A stretch of 64,000 nucleotides of DNA from Prevotella sp. (GTDB lineage Bacteria > Bacteroidota > Bacteroidia > Bacteroidales > Bacteroidaceae): positions 1 through 64,000 of the forward strand of contig JAFRQC010000043.1 in the NCBI GenBank assembly GCA_017428805.1, given 5' to 3'. Positions 24,563 to 34,125 of this stretch are shown one piece after another. Position 1 is the stretch's first letter, and each line of letters opens with the position of its first letter. Below the pieces are notes generated by a model. That model was not told the DNA's origin and did not search any database. It saw only the letters and a list, made by a program, of their open reading frames with translations. Position numbers and translations under genes: made by a program.

Positions 24563-26614
24563 GTGACAGAAAAGTTGTTGAGAAAGTTTATAAATTCCCT
24601 TTTAGCTGGCATGGTATCGACTATGCCAGCTATTGGACTATCCGCCCAGGGCATACGCGACTCTATAGAACTGGAGCCGGTTGTGGTGACAGCTACCCAT
24701 TCGCCTAAGGCCCTCAAAGATGCACCCGTCGTGACGCGATTGATCACCCTCCATGACATCAAGATCACCGATGCCACCAATATCCAAGAGATGCTCACGC
24801 AGGAGATCCCCGGACTTGAGTTCGGCTTTGCCATGGCTCAGGAGACATCACTCAACATGAGCGGGTTCGGCGGCAATGCCGTGCTCTTCCTTGTGGACGG
24901 GGAACGCCTGGCAGGAGAAACTATGGACAACACGGACTACAACCGTCTGAATCTCGACAACGTAGGGCGCATAGAGATTGTGAAAGGAGCCTCGTCGGCT
25001 CTCTATGGCTCCAATGCCGTAGGAGGGGTGATCAACATCATCAGCCGCGAGAATCTGGAGCCCTGGACGGCGAATGTCAACTCCCGCTTCAACACCTTCG
25101 GAAATGAATGGCGTAACGGTGCCAGTTTCTCTTTCAACACGGAGAAATGGAACTCCCAGACGAGTTTCCAACACACGACGATTGATCCTATCGACCTGCC
25201 CAAGGCACACACCTCTGAGGAGATCGCCATCGAACTGATGAAGAAGGCACAAGGACTGCCTTATGACGAGTCAGTACTCAATGACGATTCCAACCTGAGC
25301 CGCCTCTACGGCCAAAAGACCTACAACATCAAGGAACGGCTGATATGGCGCGCCACAGACCATCTGACACTCACTGGCCGGGGCGGCTATTTCTTCCGCA
25401 CCAGCGAACGCGACACGTACAATTATCATTTCAACGGTTACAGTGCCGGACTGAAGGGCAGATACGCCTGGGACTATGGTCGGCATCTCGAGCTCTCATA
25501 CGCCTTCGACGAATACGACAAGGCGAACTTCCTGCCTGACGGTACACGCACCCATGATCACGACTACAGCAACCAACAACATGTGGTACATGCGCTGTAT
25601 AACCATCCGTTCGGCAAGAACAGTCTCATCCTCGGGGCGGACTACATGCACGACTATCTCACGACCTATCAGTTCATCGACAACGCCAGCCACTCCCAGG
25701 ACAATATCGACGGCTATGCACAGTTCGACTGGAACATCACCGATCAACTGAACGTCGTCGGAAGCGTCCGCTATGACTATTTCTCAGCCTCGGCCCAGAA
25801 AGCATTTACCGGGCGTCTCGCCGTCGTCTATAAGTTCTTGCGTCCCGCTGGTAGCAAGCGACCGGAGGTCGAGCGCCCTTGGATGACGTTCCGTGCCAAC
25901 TATGCCAGCGGTTTCCGGGCTCCCACGCTCAAGGAGATGTATATGCACTTCGATATGGGTAACATGGGCTATATGATCATCGGCAATCCGGACCTGGAAC
26001 CGGAGAAGAGCCATAACTTCAACCTCGCCGTCGAACGGACGAACCGCATCCGCAACAGCGGCTTCCTGGACGGACGCTACAATTTCACCCTCATGGGCTA
26101 CTGTAACATCTTCGACAAACGTATCACCACCATCGCAGGTCCTGAATACAATGGTATGGAGAGTGCGCTCTACTGGAACGAAGACGGCGTGACGGTCTGG
26201 GGCATCGATGCCAGTCTGGGACATATCTGGGACTGTGGATTGTCGCTTAAACTGAACTACTCTTGGATGAAAGAGACGGGCAACGTCTATTACTCAGATT
26301 TCTATCAGCCCCGTTCACACTCCATAACGTGGCGAATCGGCTATGAGCATCGTTTCTCACGCCACTACGCCCTCGATGCAGCCCTCTCAGGACGCAGTCA
26401 GGGCAAGCCACAGTCTGGTCGCACCGATGTCGATCAGGGTTACACCATCTGGAAACTGATGCTGCAGCACCATCTCTGGCGTGGCATCCGTATCAACACA
26501 GCCATTGATAACCTCTTCAATTATAAACCGAAGTCATATTATTATTGTTCTCCCCTGACCACAGGTACCTCCTTCTCCATTGGCCTGTCTGTTGATCTTG
26601 ACAAGATGCTCTGA
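24563..26614 (+). CDS. TonB-dependent receptor, haem/cobalamin-receptor type
   Basis: A 683-residue outer-membrane receptor starting at GTG, three bases after the lipoprotein stop. The signal peptide ends near LSAQG; the plug domain spans roughly residues 35-150 (EPVVVTATHSPKALKDAPVVT, VLFLVDGERL, RIEIVKGASSALYGSNAVGGVINII); the rest is the 22-strand barrel. FRAP at 451-454 and NPDL at 475-478, with His462 between them, match the signature of haem receptors such as HmuR. No carboxypeptidase-like SusC extension is present. Transport of haem or another porphyrin across the outer membrane is the best guess; cobalamin or another ligand remains possible. Confidence 0.85.
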   Translation: MTEKLLRKFINSLLAGMVSTMPAIGLSAQGIRDSIELEPVVVTATHSPKALKDAPVVTRLITLHDIKITDATNIQEMLTQEIPGLEFGFAMAQETSLNMSGFGGNAVLFLVDGERLAGETMDNTDYNRLNLDNVGRIEIVKGASSALYGSNAVGGVINIISRENLEPWTANVNSRFNTFGNEWRNGASFSFNTEKWNSQTSFQHTTIDPIDLPKAHTSEEIAIELMKKAQGLPYDESVLNDDSNLSRLYGQKTYNIKERLIWRATDHLTLTGRGGYFFRTSERDTYNYHFNGYSAGLKGRYAWDYGRHLELSYAFDEYDKANFLPDGTRTHDHDYSNQQHVVHALYNHPFGKNSLILGADYMHDYLTTYQFIDNASHSQDNIDGYAQFDWNITDQLNVVGSVRYDYFSASAQKAFTGRLAVVYKFLRPAGSKRPEVERPWMTFRANYASGFRAPTLKEMYMHFDMGNMGYMIIGNPDLEPEKSHNFNLAVERTNRIRNSGFLDGRYNFTLMGYCNIFDKRITTIAGPEYNGMESALYWNEDGVTVWGIDASLGHIWDCGLSLKLNYSWMKETGNVYYSDFYQPRSHSITWRIGYEHRFSRHYALDAALSGRSQGKPQSGRTDVDQGYTIWKLMLQHHLWRGIRINTAIDNLFNYKPKSYYYCSPLTTGTSFSIGLSVDLDKML

Positions 26615-26664
26615 TTCCGACAATAAGGCAGAATCTAACGCCATTTTGTCAGCATTTATTCCCT

Positions 26665-26680
26665 CGGCATATTTTTGGCA
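26665..26680 (+). promoter_or_regulatory. possible sigma-54-type promoter of clpB
   Basis: CGGCATATTTTTGGCA has GG and GC separated by exactly 10 bp, the hallmark spacing of sigma-54 promoters, and lies 41 nt upstream of the clpB ATG. It is a partial match (the -12 element reads TGGC, not TTGC). No TAnnTTTG is seen in the gap. Confidence 0.4.
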
Positions 26681-26705
26681 ACAGACTACACGACTAAAGG
26701 ACAAA

Positions 26706-26712
26706 AAGGAGG
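26706..26712 (+). promoter_or_regulatory. strong Shine-Dalgarno of clpB
   Basis: AAGGAGG lies 8 nt before the clpB ATG. This is unusual in this window, where most genes have A-rich leaders without a Shine-Dalgarno sequence. Confidence 0.8.
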
Positions 26713-26720
26713 ATTAAAAT

Positions 26721-29228
26721 ATGACACTCGACAAATTCACAATCAAAGCACAGGAGGCTGTTCAGGCGGCAGTGAATACCGCACAGATGAACGGCCAGCA
26801 GGTCATCGAACCTGTACATATACTCAAAGGAGTATTGGAGAAGGCGAAGGACGTCACGACCTTCATCTTCCAGAAACTCGGTGTGAACGCCCAGCAGATC
26901 GAACTGCTCACAGAGCAGGAGATCAAGCACCTGCCCAAGGTGCAGGGCGGACAGCCTTATCTCTCTAATGATTCTAATAATGTACTCGTACGTGCACAAG
27001 AGACCGCCCAGAAATGGGGTGACGAATTCGTGGCGTGTGAACCTCTATTGCTGGCACTTCTCACCGTCAGTTCCACCGCTTCCCGCATCATGAAGGACGC
27101 CGGCTGTACGGAAAAAGAGATGCAACAGGCCATCCAGGCCCTCCGCCAAGGCCAGAAGGTGCAGAACCAGAGTGCCGACGACAACTACCAGTCGCTGTCG
27201 AAATACGCCAAGAACCTCGTAGACCTAGCCCGTCAGGGCAAACTCGACCCGGTGATAGGCCGTGACGATGAGATCCGCCGTCTGTTGCAGATTCTCTCGC
27301 GTCGTACGAAGAACAACCCTATCTTGATTGGTGAGCCGGGTACGGGTAAGACCGCCATCGTCGAAGGTCTCGCAGGACGTATCGTGCGTGGCGATGTGCC
27401 TGAGAACCTGAAAGACAAGCAGCTCTACTCCCTCGATATGGGTGCGCTGGTGGCTGGAGCAAAGTATAAGGGTGAGTTTGAGGAACGTCTGAAGAGCGTC
27501 ATCAACGAGGTGACGAAAGCTGAAGGCCGCATCATCCTCTTCATCGACGAGATCCACACGCTGGTAGGTGCCGGTGGTGGTGAGGGAGCGATGGATGCCG
27601 CCAACATCCTGAAACCTGCCCTCGCCCGTGGTGAACTGCGTGCCATCGGTGCCACGACACTCAATGAGTATCAGAAATATTTCGAGAAGGACAAGGCTCT
27701 CGAACGTCGTTTCCAGACGGTGATGGTGGATGAACCCGATGAACTCTCAGCCATCTCGATCCTGCGAGGTCTGAAGGAGCGCTACGAGAACCACCACAAG
27801 GTACGTATCCAGGATGATGCCTGTATCGCAGCCGTACAACTCTCTGAGCGATATATCTCTGAGCGTTTCCTGCCTGACAAGGCCATCGACCTGATGGACG
27901 AGGCAGCCGCCAAACTCCGTATGGAGCGTGACTCCGTGCCTGAGGAACTGGATGAGATCACCCGTCGTCTGGCTCAGCTCGAGATTGAGCGTGAGGCCAT
28001 CAAGCGCGAGGGCGATGAACCCAAGATAGCCCAGTTGGATAAGGACATCGCAGAACTCCGCGAACAGGAGACCCAGTTCCGTGCCAAATGGGAAGGTGAG
28101 CGCCAGCTCATCAACAAGATCCAGCAGGACAAGCAGGAGATGGAGAACCTGAAGCTCGAAGCAGAACGTGCCGAGCGTGAGGGCGACTATGGCAAGGTGG
28201 CAGAGATCCGTTACTCGAAACTGAAGGTCCTTGAAGACGACATCAAGGCCATCCAACAGCAGTTGGCATCAGCACAAGACGGGAACTCGTTGGTGCGTGA
28301 GGAAGTCACTGCCGACGATATCGCAGAGGTGGTCTCCCGTTGGACGGGCATCCCCGTGACGAAGATGATGCAGAGCGAACGTGAGAAACTGTTGCATCTG
28401 GAGGACGAACTGCACAAGCGTGTCATCGGACAGGACGAAGCCATCACGGCTGTATCAGATGCCGTACGTCGTTCGCGTGCCGGTCTCCAGGATCCCAAGC
28501 GACCTATCGCCTCGTTTATCTTCCTCGGCACCACAGGTGTCGGTAAGACGGAACTCGCCAAGACACTCGCCGACTACCTCTTCAACGACGAGACAATGAT
28601 GACACGTATCGACATGTCGGAGTATCAGGAGAAGTACAGTGTCTCCCGTCTGATCGGTGCGCCTCCGGGCTACGTAGGCTACGATGAGGGTGGACAGCTC
28701 ACGGAGGCCGTGCGACGCAAGCCATACTCCGTCGTGCTCTTCGATGAGATCGAGAAAGCCCATCCCGACGTGTTCAACATCCTCTTGCAGGTATTGGACG
28801 ACGGACGTCTGACAGACAACAAGGGACGTACGGCGAACTTCAAGAACACTATCATCATCATGACCTCGAATGCGACGCGTGAACAACTGCGAAGCACGAT
28901 GCGTCCGGAGTTCCTGAACCGTATCGATGAAATCATCACCTTCACGCCCCTCACCAAGGAACAGATTGCCGACGTGGTGCGCCTGCAGATGAAGAAGGTG
29001 ACAGAGATGCTGGAGCCGCAGGGCATCCGTCTCGAGTGTACACCTCAGGCCATTGCCTTCCTCGCAGAAGAGGGTTACGATCCTGACTTCGGTGCCCGTC
29101 CTGTGAAACGAGCCATCCAGCAGTTCGTACTCAACGACCTGTCGAAGAAGCTCCTCGCCGATGAGGTGGATCGTGACAAGCCCATCATCATCGATGACTT
29201 CGGTGACGGACTTATCTTCCGCAACTAA
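26721..29228 (+). CDS. clpB: ATP-dependent chaperone ClpB (disaggregase)
   Basis: An 835-residue Hsp100 protein that, with DnaK, pulls proteins out of aggregates. The N domain (1-145) is followed by the first AAA+ domain with Walker A GEPGTGKT (204-211) and DEIH, the coiled-coil middle domain (about 395-525, [23 protein letters not shown] onward), and the second AAA+ domain with Walker A GTTGVGKT (603-610), pore loop GYVGYDEGG and the C-terminal [11 protein letters not shown]. Between MTSN and [10 protein letters not shown] of the second AAA+ domain only about ten residues remain, where ClpB proteins usually have about 35; this accounts for the roughly 25-residue shortfall against the usual 860. 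A possible sigma-54 element and a strong ribosome site precede it; an intrinsic terminator follows. Confidence 0.95.
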   Translation: MTLDKFTIKAQEAVQAAVNTAQMNGQQVIEPVHILKGVLEKAKDVTTFIFQKLGVNAQQIELLTEQEIKHLPKVQGGQPYLSNDSNNVLVRAQETAQKWGDEFVACEPLLLALLTVSSTASRIMKDAGCTEKEMQQAIQALRQGQKVQNQSADDNYQSLSKYAKNLVDLARQGKLDPVIGRDDEIRRLLQILSRRTKNNPILIGEPGTGKTAIVEGLAGRIVRGDVPENLKDKQLYSLDMGALVAGAKYKGEFEERLKSVINEVTKAEGRIILFIDEIHTLVGAGGGEGAMDAANILKPALARGELRAIGATTLNEYQKYFEKDKALERRFQTVMVDEPDELSAISILRGLKERYENHHKVRIQDDACIAAVQLSERYISERFLPDKAIDLMDEAAAKLRMERDSVPEELDEITRRLAQLEIEREAIKREGDEPKIAQLDKDIAELREQETQFRAKWEGERQLINKIQQDKQEMENLKLEAERAEREGDYGKVAEIRYSKLKVLEDDIKAIQQQLASAQDGNSLVREEVTADDIAEVVSRWTGIPVTKMMQSEREKLLHLEDELHKRVIGQDEAITAVSDAVRRSRAGLQDPKRPIASFIFLGTTGVGKTELAKTLADYLFNDETMMTRIDMSEYQEKYSVSRLIGAPPGYVGYDEGGQLTEAVRRKPYSVVLFDEIEKAHPDVFNILLQVLDDGRLTDNKGRTANFKNTIIIMTSNATREQLRSTMRPEFLNRIDEIITFTPLTKEQIADVVRLQMKKVTEMLEPQGIRLECTPQAIAFLAEEGYDPDFGARPVKRAIQQFVLNDLSKKLLADEVDRDKPIIIDDFGDGLIFRN

Positions 29229-29230
29229 AA

Positions 29231-29257
29231 AAGGCTCGCGATTGCGAGCCTTCTTAT
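29231..29257 (+). terminator. intrinsic terminator after clpB
   Basis: GGCTCGC (29233-29239) pairs with GCGAGCC (29244-29250) around GATT, preceded by A-rich and followed by T-rich sequence. It also separates clpB from the convergent end of the capsule locus. Confidence 0.85.
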
Positions 29258-29286
29258 TTGTAAGCCATAATGTTTACTTCAAATTC

Positions 29287-29895
29287 CTATTTTGCCCCTT
29301 TACCCCTTATCACAGACAAGATGGTTTTATAAATACAAATACAGTCCAGTTTAAACGACATATTCCTTATGTAATAATACTCCATCTCCAACCGCTCATC
29401 GTAACTCAGATCCGACCTTCCATGAGATGCCCACCATCCCGTGATACCCGGCTTCACCTTCCAATACAGAGTAGAACCGCCATGCGCTTCAAGTTCCCCC
29501 TCCACTAAAGGTCTTGGGCCAATCAACGACATGTCTCCAAGAAGAACGTTGATAAACTGCGGAAGTTCGTCCAAAGATGATTTCCTAAGATATTTCCCGA
29601 ACTTAGTGATGCGAGGATCATCCTCAAATTTCTGATTCTCCTCCCACTCTTTCTGATATTTCTCATCCTTCAGCAGTTCCTCCAACACCTCGTCAGCATT
29701 CAGCACCATCGTACGGTATTTGAAAATCTTGATAATCTTCCCGTCCTTTCCGATTCTTTCCTGCCGATAAAAGATTCTCGTATTCTGTCCTAATAACAAA
29801 AGAACCACCTTAGCCCCAATACTAAGAAAAATCAAGACAATCAGACCTATCAACCCAGATACAATGTCAAAAAATCTTTTGAAATAAATATACAT
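29287..29895 (-). CDS. initiating sugar-phosphate transferase (bacterial sugar transferase family)
   Basis: About 202 residues, the short WbaP/PglC-type phosphoglycosyl transferase that places the first sugar-1-phosphate on undecaprenyl phosphate. One N-terminal membrane helix (KRFFDIVSGLIGLIVLIFLSI) is followed by the family core: RIFYRQERIGKDGK, IFKYRTM, FGKYLRKSSLDELPQFINVL and MSLIGPRPL, and the C-terminal VKPGITGWW. The frame opens at 29928, but Bacteroidales relatives begin a few residues before the KR of the first helix, so ATG 29895 is preferred. It is the last gene of the capsule locus, a usual position in Bacteroidales. Confidence 0.88.
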   Translation of the reverse strand: MYIYFKRFFDIVSGLIGLIVLIFLSIGAKVVLLLLGQNTRIFYRQERIGKDGKIIKIFKYRTMVLNADEVLEELLKDEKYQKEWEENQKFEDDPRITKFGKYLRKSSLDELPQFINVLLGDMSLIGPRPLVEGELEAHGGSTLYWKVKPGITGWWASHGRSDLSYDERLEMEYYYIRNMSFKLDCICIYKTILSVIRGKGAK

Positions 29896-29944
29896 AGCCA
29901 CAATACAAATCTCCGACTCTTTTATCAATTAAAAATTACACTTC

Positions 29945-30587
29945 TCATAGCCTTGAGAAATTACCGTTCTCCCCCTTTCCGAACACCACTCCCGGCCTGA
30001 CTATCAGAAGTCGCCTGCGACTTCCCCTTTCAGTTCTTTCTTTTCTTTCTGCGGGACTCAGACTATCTGTGCTATCTGTGTGACCTCCCCTCTGCCATGC
30101 CAATAATCTTCTCCGCCACCAGTTTCGAGATCCCATACGCCGTATTCGGCGTAGGCAGAGTCTCCTCCGTCTTCAGTTCCTCAGCCGCCCCGTAAGGAGC
30201 GATGCTCGACGTGAACACCATCTGCCTGATGCCATACTTCTCCGCAAATGCACACACATTCTCCGCTCCACGGATATTCGTCTCAAAATATTCTATATCT
30301 TCGTGCCCTGGTGTACGATGCACGGCAGCAAAGTTAAATATCACATCTTCTGGAGTTGGCTTAAAGGGTAACTCTCCAATTGGCTTACGGATATCGCACT
30401 CCACGAATGTCGAGCCCAGTTTCTCTCCATCTCTCACAGCCGGCTTATAATTCTTCACCACCGGATTAGGAGTCCCAGGTTTTACAATATCCAGATTCCA
30501 CACTTTAGCCTCTGGATGCACTTCGTTTAATAGATTAGTAAGATGGGTACCGATAAAGCCGGTACCACCTGTTATGATATAATTCAT
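29945..30587 (-). pseudogene. broken NAD-dependent epimerase/dehydratase
   Basis: The first frame (30587 to 30072) encodes 171 residues of an extended SDR: GGTGFIG Rossmann motif at 7-13, FNFAAVHRTPGHEDI and the YGISK active site, then stops within a CACAGATAG repeat. The expected continuation reappears in another frame (30136 to 29945) as RLLIVRPGVVFGKGENGNFSRL, then stops again. Between the two lies inserted repeat sequence (CACAGATAG units and a CGCAGAAAGAAAAGAAAG segment related to 45770). The last 130 or so residues of the family are missing. The gene is therefore frameshifted and truncated, probably by repeat insertion, and is unlikely to make active enzyme. Confidence 0.8.
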
Positions 30588-30663
30588 ATTTTTGTCTCTT
30601 TAAAAGATAAGGCTCAAGCCATAACGATGGAGTTGCTCATAACCATCACTACGGCCCTATGCC

Positions 30664-31782
30664 TTATCTACAATTAAACTCCTTGTATTTTGACTCCACA
30701 AACTCTTTTATTTCTCGTTTGAATCGTTCTTCAGAAAAGCTTTCCGCCCACTCTCTACAATCTCGTGGAGAGAATGGCTGCTCACCCATGCTTTCAAAAC
30801 GTTTCACAGCCTCCATAATAGAATCTGCGGTTTGTTCTTTAAAGAATATACCTGTTTTTCCATCACTAACTGTCTCGAGTGATCCACCATGTCCATATGC
30901 AATTACGGGGGTTCCACAGCTCTCCGCTTCAATGGGTATCATGCCGAAATCCTCGTCTGGCGCAAAGACAAAAGCTTTGGCATGCTGCATTTTCTCTTTT
31001 AAGACGTCAAAAGGCTGATAACCCATTACCTCAACATTCGGACCTGCCAGTTTCTTATATGCCTCCAAATTAGGACCACCACCAATAACAGCCAATTTCT
31101 TGTCTGGCATCTGATTAAATGCCTCAATAACTGCATCTATCTTTTTATAGGCCACCAAACGACTACTGGTGAGGTAATAGTCCTGTTTTTCCTCGCATAG
31201 TTCAAACCGTGAGATGTCAATATTTGGATGTATCGTCATAGAATCTCTACGGTAAGTCTCTTTAATTCGTCGGCCTACATAGTCAGAGTTACTGATATAA
31301 TAGTCCACGCGAAAACTACTCAGCATATCCCACTTCCTGATTCTATGCAGGAGGTATCTCACGAGCCAACTCTTTAATCCCTTCGTCAGGTTCGATTCCT
31401 CCAGATATTCATTATACATATCCCAGACATATCGTATCGGAGAGTGGACATAGCTGATGTGCAATTGATCTTCCTTGGTTAGTACACCTTTTGCCACACA
31501 ATGCGATGAGGAGATAACTACATCGTACCCCCGTAAATCGAACTGCTCTACAGCAAATGGAAATAGTGGCAGATAGGCCCTATGTTTCTTCGTGCCAAAT
31601 GGCATTTTTTGTATAAAAGATGTATGCACTTTCTCCCAAGGAATACCCAATTCATCACAAATCTCTTTATTTGCGACAAGCGTATATATATCTGCCTCTG
31701 GAAAGACATCATATATAGCCTTCACCACTTTATCAGACCCACCCACCGTGACGAGCCATTCTTGTATGATAGCTACTTTCAT
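30664..31782 (-). CDS. glycosyltransferase family 4
   Basis: A 372-residue GT-B glycosyltransferase, acting at the cytoplasmic face on the lipid-linked capsule unit. It starts MKVAIIQEWL with the glycine-rich loop VGGSDKV, and the C-terminal domain has the nucleotide-sugar site with the E-x7-E motif in DEDFGMIPIEAESCGTPVIA. HSPIRYVWDMYNEY is common in GT4 mannosyl- or rhamnosyl-type enzymes. A loose 9-bp hairpin (30605-30613 with 30661-30669) overlaps the stop codon. Donor and acceptor sugars cannot be inferred. Confidence 0.88.
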   Translation of the reverse strand: MKVAIIQEWLVTVGGSDKVVKAIYDVFPEADIYTLVANKEICDELGIPWEKVHTSFIQKMPFGTKKHRAYLPLFPFAVEQFDLRGYDVVISSSHCVAKGVLTKEDQLHISYVHSPIRYVWDMYNEYLEESNLTKGLKSWLVRYLLHRIRKWDMLSSFRVDYYISNSDYVGRRIKETYRRDSMTIHPNIDISRFELCEEKQDYYLTSSRLVAYKKIDAVIEAFNQMPDKKLAVIGGGPNLEAYKKLAGPNVEVMGYQPFDVLKEKMQHAKAFVFAPDEDFGMIPIEAESCGTPVIAYGHGGSLETVSDGKTGIFFKEQTADSIMEAVKRFESMGEQPFSPRDCREWAESFSEERFKREIKEFVESKYKEFNCR

Positions 31783-31836
31783 AAATAATACACTATTAGT
31801 AAATGTTTTAGATTAACTTTCATATATATCCCAATT

Positions 31837-32898
31837 TTATTGGTTGATTTTCTTCAAGATTATCTCAACTATCTGGCTTGCTGATTGATTATAGTTATAG
31901 CGTTTCATGATAGATGATTTAATCTCACTTATACGCGGATTGGGCTGAAAATATAACAATTTACCTGCTAAATCATCAATATTTCCGACCTCAAAGAAAC
32001 AATCAGGAATTTCTGAATACAATTCCTTAAACACAGGTATATCTGACATGATAACATCCGTATTCAAGTAAAGAGCTTCCAGTGGAGGAATTCCAAAACC
32101 CTCATATAACGAAGGTTGTACAAGAGCTTTAGCATGGGCTATAAGATCAAATAACCTTTCATTGGTAACCCATCCTGTGAATTCTATATTATGATTATTT
32201 TCTATTCGGCTTGTAAGCAAATTGTCGCTGGTTCTAAATTTCTCATTACTCCCAACTATGATTAGCTTCGATGTCAAGCCTTTCTGTTGCGCCTTTTCAA
32301 AAGCATCAACAAGGGTATGTAATCCTTTATGACGTTTTATATTTCCAACGTAGATAAAATAATTCTGTTTTATAACGGGTAATTGTGGTGCATACTGCTC
32401 GCACGATTTAGAAACACCATTATACAACACTTCTATCTGCTTATCTGTTGGAAAGTGATATAGAATCCTCTTTTTAGAAAAATATGAAACTGTAAATAAT
32501 ACTTTAGACAGCCGAATTGCTCTACGATAAACCAGTTTTCTAAATATATTACCTATGGTAGAACTTAAGCCATCCACATCAAAGAACACTACGTCATGGA
32601 TTGTTGAAAAAACAGGGATCCTAATTCTGCCAGGAATGTTGATATAAGGTGTGAAGTACGCATCGCATTGATTTATCTCCCGTGTAGGGAATGCAAATAT
32701 TTCTCTTAGTGAGAATGGTTGAATACTAGTATAAAGAATTGAAACGTTATCATTATCGTAATTTACATCTTTACCTAGTTCAGTTATCAGCAGATATTTA
32801 TGCTCTGGATGATTATTGCACAATTCATCCACTATATTTTCTATATATGTTCCAATGCCGCTTTTGCCAATAAAACGACAATCTATGGCTAATCTCAT
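31837..32898 (-). CDS. glycosyltransferase family 4
   Basis: A 353-residue GT-B enzyme with an N-terminal GKSGIGTYIENIV loop and the C-terminal motif YEGFGIPPLEALYLNTDVI (E-x7-E) characteristic of GT4. FIYVGNIKRHKGLHTLVDAF marks the start of the second Rossmann domain near residue 180. Its ATG overlaps the polymerase stop by 4 nt. The gene is visibly AT-rich, like the polymerase and flippase upstream, suggesting the segment entered as a block. Substrates unknown. Confidence 0.88.
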   Translation of the reverse strand: MRLAIDCRFIGKSGIGTYIENIVDELCNNHPEHKYLLITELGKDVNYDNDNVSILYTSIQPFSLREIFAFPTREINQCDAYFTPYINIPGRIRIPVFSTIHDVVFFDVDGLSSTIGNIFRKLVYRRAIRLSKVLFTVSYFSKKRILYHFPTDKQIEVLYNGVSKSCEQYAPQLPVIKQNYFIYVGNIKRHKGLHTLVDAFEKAQQKGLTSKLIIVGSNEKFRTSDNLLTSRIENNHNIEFTGWVTNERLFDLIAHAKALVQPSLYEGFGIPPLEALYLNTDVIMSDIPVFKELYSEIPDCFFEVGNIDDLAGKLLYFQPNPRISEIKSSIMKRYNYNQSASQIVEIILKKINQ

Positions 32899-34121
32899 GT
32901 TTTAATTTTTTTAGACTGTAATAATTGTAAAGATGTAAATAAGGCCAATCCTATCATGTTTGGAAATAATATAAATGGTAACAAAACATATGAATTAGCA
33001 ATAAAAACTAATATTGCTAATAGAATCATTATTTTATATTGTTTATCACCAATCTTATAAAATGTATATATAGACATATCAAATATGATATATAAAAACA
33101 ATAACAATCCCCAATACCCATAACAAACTTGAATTAATGAAAATTGATTTTCTATCATATATGCTTTGGAGTATTTCTGCATAACTATATCATCATTAGT
33201 TGCATAGTTTAATCCTTGACCAAAAAGAATAGAAATGATATTCTTATTATGAGAGGAAACCTTCTCCATTTGTTCCTTTCTCGTTTCAAGAGTATTACCA
33301 GTTCCAGTTTCCTGTCCTGTCAAATTGCCATATTTTTCTTCCAATAACACAATTCCCATCTGGTATTCATTTGGGAAATTAGTAGATATATATGTAACAA
33401 TTATTGAAAAAGAAGAGATTACAACAATAATATATATTGATAGGAATTTAAGTCTTCTTTTATATAATACACCTGGAATAATTGATACTACCATAATTAA
33501 AAAAAGTATAACAGTCCCTGTTCCAGAAAAATTCAACATGATACCAGCAGATAGTATCATAAGATAAAAAACACTTTTAACTGTCGAATAATTAAGAGTA
33601 GGATAATATAGTAATAAAATAATAGCATATGCTTGCGATATTACATCAAGAGTTGGATAGCCGCAACTGATACGTCCCCACCAAAATTCATCCCTATTCC
33701 ATATTGGTAATGGTATAAAATACAAAACTACATTAACAATAGAGAAAATAACAGATGTATTAACTATGATTCGAATAAGATTCGAATAGTTTTTTCCTGT
33801 CAACTTTTCATAATAATAGAAAACATAAAGTATTCCACAAAACTCTAAAGGTTTAATAACAAATGACCACTGAACAGGTCCTTCTGCAATTAATGAATAT
33901 AAAGATATTATTATATGATACGCAATAAAACACCTTAAAGATGGACGAATGACACCTTGGGAGGCCTTACTATATTTTTTTAATGTATAAAGAATAAGAT
34001 AAAAAACAACAAATTCACGAAATAAGGAAATAATATTACCACCTATAAGATTCGAACGAATACTATCAAAAAAGAAAAATACAACAACTATTAAAAAAGC
34101 CCAATTATTTAATTTCAACAT
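32895..34121 (-). CDS. O-antigen/capsule polymerase (Wzy-like)
   Basis: About 408 residues with ten or more hydrophobic segments and one large periplasmic loop (about 255-320, NEYQMGIVLLEEKYGNLTGQ to NYATND), the architecture of Wzy polymerases; little else is conserved in this family. Position between a GT2 and a GT4 gene, downstream of a flippase, supports the call. ATG 34121 is preferred because it follows the GT2 stop by 4 nt; an in-frame ATG at 34145 would overlap that gene by 20 nt. Very AT-rich. It would join repeat units on the periplasmic side. Confidence 0.75.
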   Translation of the reverse strand: MLKLNNWAFLIVVVFFFFDSIRSNLIGGNIISLFREFVVFYLILYTLKKYSKASQGVIRPSLRCFIAYHIIISLYSLIAEGPVQWSFVIKPLEFCGILYVFYYYEKLTGKNYSNLIRIIVNTSVIFSIVNVVLYFIPLPIWNRDEFWWGRISCGYPTLDVISQAYAIILLLYYPTLNYSTVKSVFYLMILSAGIMLNFSGTGTVILFLIMVVSIIPGVLYKRRLKFLSIYIIVVISSFSIIVTYISTNFPNEYQMGIVLLEEKYGNLTGQETGTGNTLETRKEQMEKVSSHNKNIISILFGQGLNYATNDDIVMQKYSKAYMIENQFSLIQVCYGYWGLLLFLYIIFDMSIYTFYKIGDKQYKIMILLAILVFIANSYVLLPFILFPNMIGLALFTSLQLLQSKKIKT

Positions 34122-34125
34122 TATT

